Program-made: the position numbers and the translations under genes
Shown here: piece by piece, positions 1 to 8,690 of the stretch
How positions within the stretch are numbered: the stretch's first letter is position 1
Layout of the letters: each line of letters begins with the position of its first letter
Notes under the pieces: model-generated
The model's database searches: none
Seen by the model: only the letters and a program-made list of their open reading frames with translations
What the model was told of the DNA's origin: nothing
DNA from: JBDSRX01 sp047445235
Lineage (GTDB): Bacteria; Patescibacteriota; Dojkabacteria; J137
DNA: 19,442 bases
Reading direction: 5' to 3'
NCBI GenBank assembly: GCA_047445235.1
Contig: JBLGEO010000070.1
Span: 1-19,442, forward strand

Positions 1-1
1 T

Positions 2-124
2 TCTTTGTTTACTGAAGGAATAATTACCAAACCTTTTCACTTTGACTTATTTTATAAAATAATTATCGAAGAATTACAAAAATTTGAAGATAGTGGTTTA
101 AAATTTATGTCAGGGATTCACTGA
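2..124 (+). CDS. C-terminal fragment of an unidentified protein
   Basis: An open frame enters from the left edge and ends at a TGA at 122-124, giving the last 40 residues of a protein. They include the segments ITKPFHFDLFYKII and KFEDSGLKFMSG. The mix of charged and aromatic residues looks like a real soluble protein end, not random translation. The gene is convergent with the MFS gene that follows, with only 9 bases between the stop codons. I do not recognise the family. The upstream part is outside the window. Confidence 0.55.
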   Translation, partial: SLFTEGIITKPFHFDLFYKIIIEELQKFEDSGLKFMSGIH

Positions 125-133
125 CTTTAATAT

Positions 134-754
134 TTATCTAGACTTTCTTTTATTATCAAAGAAAATTAGAATTACCCAGAGACCACTCGAAATTGTTAGC
201 AAGCCAACCAAAATCATTACTAAATCAAAGTGTTCTCGACTTATACTAGCTACTGTTCCTGCGATAAGGCTGAAGATAAGCATTGCAAAACTTAATGTAC
301 TATCATAAGTTGCATAAGCGAAACCTTCCTTGTTTCGTTCCAAATTTGCTGCAAATAATTTTCTCCAATTTACTAAATTTAGTGCACCACCAAATCCAAT
401 TACAAACTCAAGAATATAGAAGGCTATTGGTGAAGTTATACTTGGAAGAAGGAGATATGGTACTCCCATTAATAAATTACCTATAAACAATAATATAATA
501 TCGTCTCTATCTTTTTTAATTCTATCTGTAATAATACCTACAGGAATCTGAGTTACAACTCTAGCTAGATAAAAAAATGCAGTTCCAATACCAACCATTT
601 CTACAGTTTGTGCACCAAATTTTTCTGCAAGGTAAAGTCCAATAAATGCATTTATTACTAAATAGATTCCCCATGTAAAAATATCTGATACAGTAAGGAG
701 CCAAATAACTTTATTTAGCGAGAAATCCAATAAAGTTTTTTTAGTATTAGCCAT
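134..754 (-). CDS. Half-size MFS transporter-like membrane protein
   Basis: 206 residues from the ATG at 754. An in-frame start at 853 exists, but its extra 33 residues overlap the divergent sigma gene and look non-coding. About six hydrophobic segments are visible. Between the second and third is GIITDRIKK, matching the major facilitator loop motif (G-x-x-x-D-R-x-x-R/K), so the protein is probably a cytoplasmic-membrane transporter or a relative. MFS carriers usually have about 400 residues and 12 segments; this has only the N-terminal half, yet begins and ends cleanly with a basic tail. It may work as a homodimer or be a remnant; no second half lies beside it. The substrate cannot be told. 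It is divergent from the ECF sigma gene. Confidence 0.75.
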   Translation of the reverse strand: MANTKKTLLDFSLNKVIWLLTVSDIFTWGIYLVINAFIGLYLAEKFGAQTVEMVGIGTAFFYLARVVTQIPVGIITDRIKKDRDDIILLFIGNLLMGVPYLLLPSITSPIAFYILEFVIGFGGALNLVNWRKLFAANLERNKEGFAYATYDSTLSFAMLIFSLIAGTVASISREHFDLVMILVGLLTISSGLWVILIFFDNKRKSR

Positions 755-772
755 AAATTCAAGAAAACAATG

Positions 773-813
773 TATAATCTGATTTGAATATACCAGAAAA
801 TCTAGTGTAACTA
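773..813 (+). promoter_or_regulatory. Candidate promoter region for the ECF sigma operon
   Basis: A perfect -10 box TATAAT lies at 773-778 on the plus strand and would give a leader of about 50 bases before the ATG at 835. A second possibility is TTGAAT (784-789), 18 bases, then TAACTA (808-813), giving a leader of about 15 bases. The two are mutually compatible. The space is shared with the divergent MFS gene. ECF operons often have autoregulated promoters, but I cannot recognise an ECF-type element here. Confidence 0.35.
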
Positions 814-834
814 AAGCTATTGGACACTCCACTA

Positions 835-1371
835 ATGAGCAATCTAGTAACAAAAAATGATATAGAATTAATCTACGACTCCCAGTTTGATCGTATATAC
901 AAATTCTTCTATTACAAGACTCTCAACAAAAATATTGCTGAAGACTTATCTAGCGAGACTTTCCTCACTTTTGTAAATCTCCTAAACGAACATAAGAGCA
1001 TTGAGAACTTGAATGCATTTTTGTATGGAATTGCTAAAAACATTTTTATGCAGTATTTAAGAAAGAAGTATCAAGATGGAATCCCTTTCTCTGCTATAGA
1101 TAAAGATTTTGAAGAGTATGCAGTTGAGTTTGTGCAAGAGAATGAAAACACAGAAACTCCAGAGGAGAAGTTATTGAAAATATTAGACATGATTCCATCA
1201 AAGCAACGAGAAGTTATTAGATTAAGATTTATAGAGAAGCTTAGTTTAGAAGAAATTACAATTAGACTTGGTAAAGATATGAACTATGTAAAGACCACTC
1301 AAAAACGAGGTTTAAAGTCCCTTAAAATGGCCGTAGAACTCAATACCCATATAAATGATGATATTGAATAA
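835..1371 (+). CDS. ECF-type RNA polymerase sigma factor
   Basis: 178 residues from the ATG at 835; a TTG at 820 in the same frame is possible. Sigma-70 region 2 covers about residues 11-78 (helices with ETFLTFVNLL and NAFLYGIAKNIFMQYLRKK). Region 4 covers about 109-166, with the helix PSKQREVIRLRF followed by the helix-turn-helix SLEEITIRLGKDMNYVKTTQKRGLKSL. Region 3 is absent, as in extracytoplasmic-function sigma factors, which redirect RNA polymerase to a small regulon in response to envelope signals. The next gene, 29 bases downstream, has one membrane span and a cytoplasmic head, as expected of a membrane anti-sigma factor. Start choice is the main uncertainty. Confidence 0.9.
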   Translation: MSNLVTKNDIELIYDSQFDRIYKFFYYKTLNKNIAEDLSSETFLTFVNLLNEHKSIENLNAFLYGIAKNIFMQYLRKKYQDGIPFSAIDKDFEEYAVEFVQENENTETPEEKLLKILDMIPSKQREVIRLRFIEKLSLEEITIRLGKDMNYVKTTQKRGLKSLKMAVELNTHINDDIE

Positions 1372-1400
1372 TTTGTACACTAAATAACACTAATAAGTAT

Positions 1401-2942
1401 ATGGAAAACATAGAAAATAACGAAAATATGAATATTTTAGAAGAATTAGAAAGCAGATCTGCTTCTCCTAGTCTTCAGTTTAAAAACTCTTTAAAAACAA
1501 GGGTTATTTCTGATTTCAGAGAAATTCCTGCTGAAGGAAGATTCTTTTTTAATGAAAGGACTATAAATTTTCTTTCTGTTTTTATTGTAATTCTTTCGGT
1601 AGGAATTGTTGCAGGTGCAGGCATAATTTCATTTAACAATGGCAACCAAGTTATTAATGTAGATTCTGTTGCTGCTGTTCCAGCTGCAAAAAAACCTGAA
1701 ATCTTAGAAGGTATTATAAAAAATAATCCAGATGCTCTTATTGTACAAACCGCGGCAGTGGTTTCAGAAAACCCATCTGATGTCGCATCTGTAGCACAGA
1801 CAGCTCAAAAAGTTTCTGTTAGTTCTGAAGTTAAGGGATACAACTTTTCCTTTACAAAAGCAACTACAGAGATTGGGTCTAGTGTAGTTTGTAATTCAAA
1901 TAGTGCGACTACTAAAGAGATCTTTAACTACTCAGATGATTCTATGAGTTTATACAGAGTTGTAAATTTAAATCAAAACAACAATGTTATTGACTCTGTT
2001 CAAGTTGAAACAAAAAACGATGTTACAACAAGTAAGTACTCTAGGGACGGAAATGCACAAATAGTATTTTCTTCAAATAACCTGGAGACCGAAGTGAAAC
2101 CTGCATCATTTCCTGTTTCGTCACCACAAGTTACAACAGATAATATAAATAAATATTTTGTTGGCGGTTCACAAAATATTACAGAAGTTACTAGAGATGG
2201 AAATAAATTCTATGTTTTAGAAACTCAAGGTATTTACGATTGTAATGGAAATGTTATTAACGTTGTATTTAAAAATTGGTTCATAAAAGATGATTTTTCA
2301 TTATTTAAAAAAGAAATTTATAAAACAAACTCAAGTGAATCCAATTTAATTGAAAGAACAACTTTTAAAGTTGCGAACCAACAGGTTGATTTTCAAGATA
2401 TTAAGCAGAACTTTTTGCAAGAAGATAAAGAAAATATAACAGATATCTCTGAATTAGATTCTTACCAAACAATTGAAACACTCTTAGATAATAATTCAAT
2501 AATTATTCCTGGTGGAGTAGATACAAAAGATTTGAAAATCGCTAACTTTCAAGATTTATCCTTAATGAATAAGAATTTCTATAAAGACGATTTTAGTTAT
2601 CAGCAATCAATAAATGTTCAATCTAAAGCATTCGTAAAATACAGTGTCAACGATTTAAATATAGAACTTTACAATTCAGATATTTTTGACAGCAGTTTAT
2701 TTACATCAACAAAGGATAGTATTTCTCAAGATATTAGACTTGGAGACAACTTCTTTACTGGGAATTTATACACAAATACTACTCCTGTTTCATTTGCAGG
2801 TAGTACAACTGCAAAGCAAAAGTTAGTTGTTACAATTGACGGAATAAAGTATGTGTTTAGTTCTAGCAACCTTGATAGTATAATAAACAATGGATTAGAT
2901 TCATTGTTACTATCAGATGTTTACTATGCCAATAAAATTTGA
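1401..2942 (+). CDS. Single-span membrane protein, probable anti-sigma factor or sensor
   Basis: 513 residues. A cytoplasmic head of about 55 residues carries LEELESRSASPSLQFKNSLKTR cut by a basic stretch; the pattern Ser-Pro-x-x-x-Phe-Lys-x-x-Leu followed by basic residues resembles the N-terminus of membrane proteins found beside ECF sigma genes (DUF5667-like). One membrane span lies at about 57-77, followed by an extracytoplasmic region of about 435 residues rich in Asn, Ser, Thr and Val with no recognised domain. Two Cys (in SSVVCNS and IYDCNGN) could form a disulfide. Position right after the sigma gene suggests it holds that factor at the membrane and senses an outside signal. This role is inferred from context; no zinc-finger anti-sigma motif is visible. 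Confidence 0.7.
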   Translation: MENIENNENMNILEELESRSASPSLQFKNSLKTRVISDFREIPAEGRFFFNERTINFLSVFIVILSVGIVAGAGIISFNNGNQVINVDSVAAVPAAKKPEILEGIIKNNPDALIVQTAAVVSENPSDVASVAQTAQKVSVSSEVKGYNFSFTKATTEIGSSVVCNSNSATTKEIFNYSDDSMSLYRVVNLNQNNNVIDSVQVETKNDVTTSKYSRDGNAQIVFSSNNLETEVKPASFPVSSPQVTTDNINKYFVGGSQNITEVTRDGNKFYVLETQGIYDCNGNVINVVFKNWFIKDDFSLFKKEIYKTNSSESNLIERTTFKVANQQVDFQDIKQNFLQEDKENITDISELDSYQTIETLLDNNSIIIPGGVDTKDLKIANFQDLSLMNKNFYKDDFSYQQSINVQSKAFVKYSVNDLNIELYNSDIFDSSLFTSTKDSISQDIRLGDNFFTGNLYTNTTPVSFAGSTTAKQKLVVTIDGIKYVFSSSNLDSIINNGLDSLLLSDVYYANKI

Positions 2943-3549
2943 TTACTACATTCCTAAAATTTTCTCACTAATTTTAATTACTGTAGGTGCAGTTTCTTTT
3001 ACTCTCCTAGTTAACTTTAATGCTCTAGAAATAGTTAATAGACCAATTAAATCTATTTCTGCTGCCACTTTTGATGCAGATATTTCAAATCTTAATAATG
3101 ATGATATTGTGAGTTTTAATGGGAGCATAAATTATTTACGAGTGATTGCAGATTCTTCTGAGAATGTTTATTATGTTGGTTTTGAAGAGTTTGGTGATAA
3201 GTTAATAGTCAGAATGTCAAAACAAGATTTTGAAGGTACTTCTTTAAAAAATGTCCAGGGTAGTGTTAAATTTTTAGATAACTCTTCTTTCTCTGAATCT
3301 CTAATTACAAAACTAAATGAAAAGGGTAATGTAGACAATATTGATAACAGTGAATTAAGTAACTTAGATGCCACTGTTAAAGAAAGAATCGCTGAGAATC
3401 TTCAAGGTAATTTTTCTAACAAAAGTATTTTAGTTATCGAAGGTCAGAAATTTGAAAGAGAAAAAGTCTATTCTGAGACTCTACTTCTGGGAATTCTTTC
3501 TTTAGTTTTTCTAGTAATACTGTTTAGAAATAAAGTTCTTTACTCCTAA
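2926..3549 (+). CDS. Two-span membrane protein, third gene of the sigma operon
   Basis: 207 residues from the ATG at 2926, overlapping the preceding gene by 17 bases; an ATG at 2917 in the same frame adds three residues. One hydrophobic span lies at about residues 11-31, then about 150 extracytoplasmic residues rich in Asn, Asp and Ser, and a second span at about 184-202 with a short basic tail (FRNKVLYS). The overlap implies translational coupling to the probable anti-sigma gene, so the product may be part of the same sensing complex. I recognise no domain. The last four bases overlap the end of the convergent gene (3546-3549). Confidence 0.65.
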   Translation: MPIKFDYYIPKIFSLILITVGAVSFTLLVNFNALEIVNRPIKSISAATFDADISNLNNDDIVSFNGSINYLRVIADSSENVYYVGFEEFGDKLIVRMSKQDFEGTSLKNVQGSVKFLDNSSFSESLITKLNEKGNVDNIDNSELSNLDATVKERIAENLQGNFSNKSILVIEGQKFEREKVYSETLLLGILSLVFLVILFRNKVLYS

Positions 3550-5570
3550 TATATTATCATTGCAGTTCTATTCATTCTTGACCAAGTATAGTCTAGGTAG
3601 TCTGCTGAGAACCATGTTTGCCCATACCAAGGATCGTTAACTAAGAATGCCTCAGGATTTGTTGTTGGACCTCTAACCCCAATTACAAGTCCACCATGTT
3701 GACCATTTATTCCATGAATATAAGTACCATCTGAAGCTGTCCAGTTTTTATCATAGTTTGAACTTTCTCCATTGTATCTCCAAATAACTACTGGGTTTCC
3801 ATTAATGATAGTTGCTGCTAAAGAGTACTTATTCCAACCTTCTTTTATTTCTGTTGTGATACCTCTATTGTTGAATGGTTTCTGTAGAGCAGTCCAATAT
3901 ATACCGTATCCCCAGCTTCCATCAGAGTTACCAACATATTCTTTGTAAGGATTACCAGACCACGTCCCATTGCTTTGGTTTGGATTATAACCAGTTTCCG
4001 ATATAACTCCAGCAGCACTCAGGTTGTAACCTTTCCATGATAAAGCCATTATTCCTGCATAAAGATTACAAGAGAAGGATCCATAAGGCTGGTAGATCTG
4101 AGGTATTCCAGATATTACAACTTCTTGAGCTCTTACTTTAAATGACACAGAGAAATCTTCCGTTGAATCAATACCATAAACAGACTTAACACCCTTGTGC
4201 ATTACTGCAGTGTATGTTTGATTAAATCCCAATGGGTTATTTGGTGTAAGAACTAAATCTCTATTATCCCATGTAAATGTACCTGGAACATCTGGAGTAA
4301 CAGTTAGGTTTGCTTGTGCAGATGCGTGGTCAACATCTTGGTCTAGTCCTATTCTTATAACTGTATTTTCTCCAACATTGTTACTTCCATTTGTTGGGAC
4401 AGATCCAGTTAGTTTAATAGCACCGACAGTTTCAAAACTATAAATGAGGTCCTTGTAAGTGGGGCCTTGATCTAAACTTTCTATTCCCTTTGAAAATAGT
4501 ATTTGAAACTTTGTCCCTTTGGCTAGTTTTGTTGTAGGTGTAAAAACAAACGAATTATCATCGGTCCAATTGAATGTACCTATAATCTTCGGTTCTGTAG
4601 AGAAGTGTGATTCAACAGACTCTCTTTTCATTGGAAGAGTAAACTTTACTGAAAGTGAAGAATCATCTCTTATACCTGTACCTTGTGGGGTTAATGTTTC
4701 TATAAATGGTTCCTTTAATGTTTTAAAACTTATTGAATAGTTAAAGTCTGGTTCGGTTTGCTGAGAAATTACTTGAGAGGTACTAATGTCATATTGGATT
4801 GGGTGCCTGGAAATTGTTAATTTATATTGCGTATCAGCATCTAGTGGTGCCTGCGGCTTGAATTCAAGTACACTACTAAACTGGCTCTCAACATCAAGAG
4901 CAACACTTGGTTGTATAGAGTATGTCCAAGTAGAAAGGTAGTAGTTATTTTTCGTAAGTAATACTTTTATTGAGTCCTCCCTATTAAAACTACCTTCTTG
5001 GTCAGCAGGAGTTGTATTGAGAACTTCGGGAGCTTTTGGTGAAAAGAAATTTAGAGCCAATTCGTGATTCTCAGAATTTACAAAAAGTCTCTTTACACCA
5101 ATAATATATATTACAATTCTTTGATCTGGTAAATATGTTTGCTTAGGGTAAAAATGTCCTCTTACTGTGTAGTTCGAAAATAGAAACTTCTCCCACACCC
5201 AATCTCCTTCGAGTTTTGGTGTCATTCTTGGTTCTAAAGAAGATATTTGTACTGGTACATTAAAATCAACTTCTATTGGTTTGTCGTAATTGCTCCAATT
5301 TTCGCCTGTGGCAGGACTTGAGAATATAATTTGAGGAGTAACGTCATAGTAGCCAATAATTAGTACAATGGCTCCAAGAATTATGGTCGATAGAAAAATT
5401 GCTAGTAAAATAAATCTATTGTCTTTTAAGAACGTTTTTATCTTTAAATCTTTAACATTTTTCCTAACAAGAATTAAATCAGTAAGAATTACAAATACAA
5501 AAGGTATTGCAACTAAAATTACAAATATAAACTTTTCAATTCCGATTGTATTTATTATGGAGGTTAGCAT
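3546..5570 (-). CDS. Membrane-anchored Ig-repeat protein with C39-like peptidase domain
   Basis: 674 residues. Two spans at about 12-34 and 53-75 flank a Lys-rich cytoplasmic loop, which places the rest outside the cell. Residues about 78-480 form four repeated beta units of the SbsA/Big_5 Ig-like type, each starting near a Pro-x-x-Gly or Pro-Ala-x-x motif and ending in a phrase like YSISFKT, YSFET or FSVSFKV. Residues about 485-674 resemble the C39_2 papain-like peptidase fold: Gln491/494 before SFSCNLYAGIMAL (Cys501), His625 in GQHGGLVIGV, and Asp646 in FLVNDPW, the expected Cys-His-Asp order. It probably cleaves peptide bonds at the cell surface, perhaps in cell-wall peptides or surface proteins. 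The usual CGP after the catalytic Cys is CNL here, so activity is unproven. Its start codon abuts the stop of the upstream fusion gene. Confidence 0.8.
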   Translation of the reverse strand: MLTSIINTIGIEKFIFVILVAIPFVFVILTDLILVRKNVKDLKIKTFLKDNRFILLAIFLSTIILGAIVLIIGYYDVTPQIIFSSPATGENWSNYDKPIEVDFNVPVQISSLEPRMTPKLEGDWVWEKFLFSNYTVRGHFYPKQTYLPDQRIVIYIIGVKRLFVNSENHELALNFFSPKAPEVLNTTPADQEGSFNREDSIKVLLTKNNYYLSTWTYSIQPSVALDVESQFSSVLEFKPQAPLDADTQYKLTISRHPIQYDISTSQVISQQTEPDFNYSISFKTLKEPFIETLTPQGTGIRDDSSLSVKFTLPMKRESVESHFSTEPKIIGTFNWTDDNSFVFTPTTKLAKGTKFQILFSKGIESLDQGPTYKDLIYSFETVGAIKLTGSVPTNGSNNVGENTVIRIGLDQDVDHASAQANLTVTPDVPGTFTWDNRDLVLTPNNPLGFNQTYTAVMHKGVKSVYGIDSTEDFSVSFKVRAQEVVISGIPQIYQPYGSFSCNLYAGIMALSWKGYNLSAAGVISETGYNPNQSNGTWSGNPYKEYVGNSDGSWGYGIYWTALQKPFNNRGITTEIKEGWNKYSLAATIINGNPVVIWRYNGESSNYDKNWTASDGTYIHGINGQHGGLVIGVRGPTTNPEAFLVNDPWYGQTWFSADYLDYTWSRMNRTAMIIY

Positions 5571-8500
5571 TTAAATTCCGTTAATATCATTTATTCTATC
5601 CCAATCGTTATATGCCTTTTCTAAAGTAGTGTAGAGCACTGGTCCATTATTTGCGTCGTATTTATACCTAGAAGTGTAGTCAAACAATGTTTTTACTTTC
5701 GGCTCATCTATAATAGTAAACCAATGTGGGTGAGTTAAGTAAGTTAATACCTGTGGATGTGTTAGTATCCCAGATGCTCCAGGCATATTCTGCTGGAATC
5801 TTGTAATTAAATCTTCTGCACTAAACCAATAAGAGTCTGCACCGTTATCTGGGAATTCCCATATATTTAACCTAGGATCCTCCCATTTGTTTATATCTCC
5901 CACCGAAGGCAAGTAAGGAGTTGTAGTAGGCTGTAAAGTCCATGGTAACTCTGTACTGTAACTTAAGGTTGGGTTAATTCTACCACCAGTTCTTCCGCTG
6001 GAGTCTATTAAGAAACCTGCATTTTGTGCAGCAGCTAATACAGACGGAGAAGAGAACCATCCACCTGTTCTATATGTAATTGGTTTTGGAAGATCATGTT
6101 CTTTAAATTTATCAAAACCCCAAGCCATTATTTTTTCTAATTCTGACTGTGTGAAGTCACTTGTTATAGCGTCTCCATACATCGCACCTACGACTCGACC
6201 TGGCCTTGGCGTTACACCAGCTTCAGAAACCATATCTGCAAACATATGTAAATGCATTCCTATCTCGTCTCCATATTGTGTTTGTCTATTCTTAACCCAC
6301 TGAGTTAAGTAATCTGCTCGCTCTGGAGTAACAACATCTTGTGGGAAGGAAGTTTGATCCTTAACGAAAATTCTTGGATTAAATAACTGAACTATTGGCA
6401 TGGAATACCTATTGGCTACATAGTTTATTTCTGAAAGCCCAAAGTCTGAAACTCCCCAACCATCCCAGTCAAAACTCCAAGTTACGTAAAGAGGGTAAGA
6501 AATTTTTATTGGTGTTTTATAAGTTGTTAGTACTTCTAAATTTTTATCGAAGTTTATTAGCTTTGCTTGCACTTTATAGATTGCTGGAGGAAGTCCTTCA
6601 ATATCCGGAGCTATAGAGTATTTCGTTGAGTCTTGGACGGGAACTTCTTTTGATTCAATAATTTTATCTTCAGAATCTAGAATCTGATAGCTTATGTAAT
6701 ATTTACCTTGAGTAATTCCATCGGGGAGTGTAATGTCTGCACTTAAATTATCAATAAGTTTTTTTGTATCTGGGACTATTAAAAACCACTCTTTGTTTGT
6801 CCCTAACGAAAGTCTGTGCTGTAGTTCATCGCCTACTACTTCTTTTTCAGTTAGCGGCTCGGCTCCCTGCGGAATTTGAAGTAACTCACTATCTTTTGCA
6901 AATATATTTCCATAATACAGGTAATAATCTGTACTTACTGCATTTGCAGCTATTGGAGCTGAAAGTTTAAATATAATCTGTGTGGAAGATGTATTTGGAT
7001 TTACGATCGAAATTGGAATCTCTTCGTAAGTATTTGTAGTTTTATTCCAGTAAATAATTCTTAGGTCCTTTCCAGTTGGATCTAAAGATTTTTTCTCGTT
7101 AATACTTTTTGCGTGATCAAAATCAATTGAAATATAATTTGTTTCAAAAAGTACTTCAGAGTCAGTATTAGAAATAGTAAGTTGCCTCTTATATTTGTAA
7201 TCATCATTTGCCCAGTAAGGGTCTTGCTTTGGTAATGCAATTACTTTTTGAAAGCTACTAACATCATCGTTGATTGTTTTTGTGTATGCAGAAACTCTTG
7301 TTATAACTAAGAAAATACTCAGAACGAAAGTTACAGCTATTACAAAGAGTGGAAGAATAGAATGTACCAAAAAATAAAATTCATTCTTGAACTTATCTTC
7401 AATTATTTTATAAACAATAAAGTTATAAGCTAATGTGAGCAATGAGGATACTGCAAATAGCCCAATTGAAAGTATGACTATTTGAAAAATATTACTAGCT
7501 TGAAAAGATATTCTTGAGGTATCTAAAAGGTATTTATATAAAAATAAAATTAGTAAGTGCCAGGTCAGAAAACCTAAAGTGTTGCTTCCAAAAAATTTAA
7601 TGATATTTTGAAATCGTCCATTTATTAGTTTTGTGAAAGCAAGTGAAGCTAATAAAATTATTCCAGTGATTAAAAAACTTAATGACAAGAATCCAATTGA
7701 AGGAGGAAACCTCCCTTCTACAGGAAGTGGGTACAACAAATTTAAAGGGGTTTGCGTATAAACTATAGAGCAGACAATCGTTAAAATTAATGCGAATAAT
7801 GTCATTAACGAAGTTGCTTTAAATCTAGTTCTACTGTGTAAATGGTTTTTTACAAAATGTCCAAACCAAAGACCTAGGAAAAATATAATTGCATATTGAA
7901 ATACTGGGAAAGAATGAACTCTTAATCCTTGGAATGTCTTACCTGCTAATAAAGAGATGAAAGTATTTAATCTTGCTGGACCAGAAATTATATTAAAACT
8001 GATGTACCCTATAAAAAATAGTACTGTTCCGGAAAGTAAAGCCCTCCATTGTGTCTTAGAGATCCACTTATAAACTTCACCAAAGATAATGCCACCAAAG
8101 ATAAATATCGCAATGGCAATTAAGTACTCACTAAACTCGGGTAAGGGACCCAAAGTAAAAGTGTTGTAAATTTCTCTAAGCAAACTCCCAGATGTAAAAT
8201 TTCCAAGATATAGTTTACTAAAGACAAAAATATATACTACAGATAATAGAACATATATAAGTCCTATCTGTATGGTTCTATAGAAAAGTTTTTTCTGAAG
8301 CAGTGTGTAATCTACTGACTTTCTTTCGATTTCTTTTACAGAAGAGTAATAGTAATTAATTCCGGAGAGGAAAAGGAAAGCGGTAAAAGAACCAATACCT
8401 CCAATTAAACCGATATAGTAGACAATAGGGTCAGAACTATGTGTATAGTCATATGTTATAGCGATTACGTGGGTAACAAGCATTAAGAGTAAAGCAACGA

Positions 8501-8591
8501 TTTTTGCTATATCTATAAATGCTTCTCTTTCAATTTTTGGAATTATGTTCGCAAAGTCCGAACCCTCTCTAAAAGTCTTTCTTATAGCCAT
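5571..8591 (-). CDS. Membrane acyltransferase / DUF2341-like / polysaccharide deacetylase-like fusion
   Basis: 1006 residues with three parts. Residues about 25-432 hold roughly 11 membrane spans. The start resembles acyltransferase-3/HGSNAT-type exporters: DIAKIVALLLMLVTH places Lys30 eleven residues before His41 (usually Arg and His), followed by AFLFLSGINYYYS. Residues about 463-563 resemble DUF2341, ending in the typical STDYYLYYGN. A linker with Ig-like character reaches about 700. Residues about 702-1000 resemble NodB/DUF2334-type polysaccharide deacetylases: SFDWDGW (Asp708, Asp710), EIGMHLHMF (His780, His782), TYRTGGWF (Arg841) and GILTHPQ (His945), a plausible metal site. An odd number of spans puts the C-terminal parts outside. 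It likely modifies a surface glycan by moving acyl groups and/or deacetylating it. The stop TAA is directly followed by the ATG of the C39-like gene, so the two are translationally coupled. Confidence 0.82.
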   Translation of the reverse strand: MAIRKTFREGSDFANIIPKIEREAFIDIAKIVALLLMLVTHVIAITYDYTHSSDPIVYYIGLIGGIGSFTAFLFLSGINYYYSSVKEIERKSVDYTLLQKKLFYRTIQIGLIYVLLSVVYIFVFSKLYLGNFTSGSLLREIYNTFTLGPLPEFSEYLIAIAIFIFGGIIFGEVYKWISKTQWRALLSGTVLFFIGYISFNIISGPARLNTFISLLAGKTFQGLRVHSFPVFQYAIIFFLGLWFGHFVKNHLHSRTRFKATSLMTLFALILTIVCSIVYTQTPLNLLYPLPVEGRFPPSIGFLSLSFLITGIILLASLAFTKLINGRFQNIIKFFGSNTLGFLTWHLLILFLYKYLLDTSRISFQASNIFQIVILSIGLFAVSSLLTLAYNFIVYKIIEDKFKNEFYFLVHSILPLFVIAVTFVLSIFLVITRVSAYTKTINDDVSSFQKVIALPKQDPYWANDDYKYKRQLTISNTDSEVLFETNYISIDFDHAKSINEKKSLDPTGKDLRIIYWNKTTNTYEEIPISIVNPNTSSTQIIFKLSAPIAANAVSTDYYLYYGNIFAKDSELLQIPQGAEPLTEKEVVGDELQHRLSLGTNKEWFLIVPDTKKLIDNLSADITLPDGITQGKYYISYQILDSEDKIIESKEVPVQDSTKYSIAPDIEGLPPAIYKVQAKLINFDKNLEVLTTYKTPIKISYPLYVTWSFDWDGWGVSDFGLSEINYVANRYSMPIVQLFNPRIFVKDQTSFPQDVVTPERADYLTQWVKNRQTQYGDEIGMHLHMFADMVSEAGVTPRPGRVVGAMYGDAITSDFTQSELEKIMAWGFDKFKEHDLPKPITYRTGGWFSSPSVLAAAQNAGFLIDSSGRTGGRINPTLSYSTELPWTLQPTTTPYLPSVGDINKWEDPRLNIWEFPDNGADSYWFSAEDLITRFQQNMPGASGILTHPQVLTYLTHPHWFTIIDEPKVKTLFDYTSRYKYDANNGPVLYTTLEKAYNDWDRINDINGI

Positions 8592-8623
8592 GGAATTTTC
8601 TAAAATAGCTACAGTACATATAT

Positions 8624-8652
8624 ATTTTAGATGTTTTCCAGGTAATTAGCAA
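8624..8652 (-). promoter_or_regulatory. Promoter for the fusion/peptidase gene pair
   Basis: Read on the minus strand: TTGCTA (8652-8647), 17 bases, then TAAAAT (8629-8624). Transcription would start near 8617, giving a leader of about 26 bases before the ATG at 8591. The 99-base gap after the upstream gene supports a separate promoter. Confidence 0.5.
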
Positions 8653-8690
8653 ATTGAGAAGATCTATTCTATATAATTCCCATCAGTGTT

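Noticed and set aside
4519..8000. Plus-strand open frames of 68-73 codons inside the two large surface genes (for example 4519-4740, 5368-5574, 6395-6616, 6764-6970)
   Set aside because: They lie antisense to long well-supported genes, have no promoter or family match, and their composition is that of a mirror frame.
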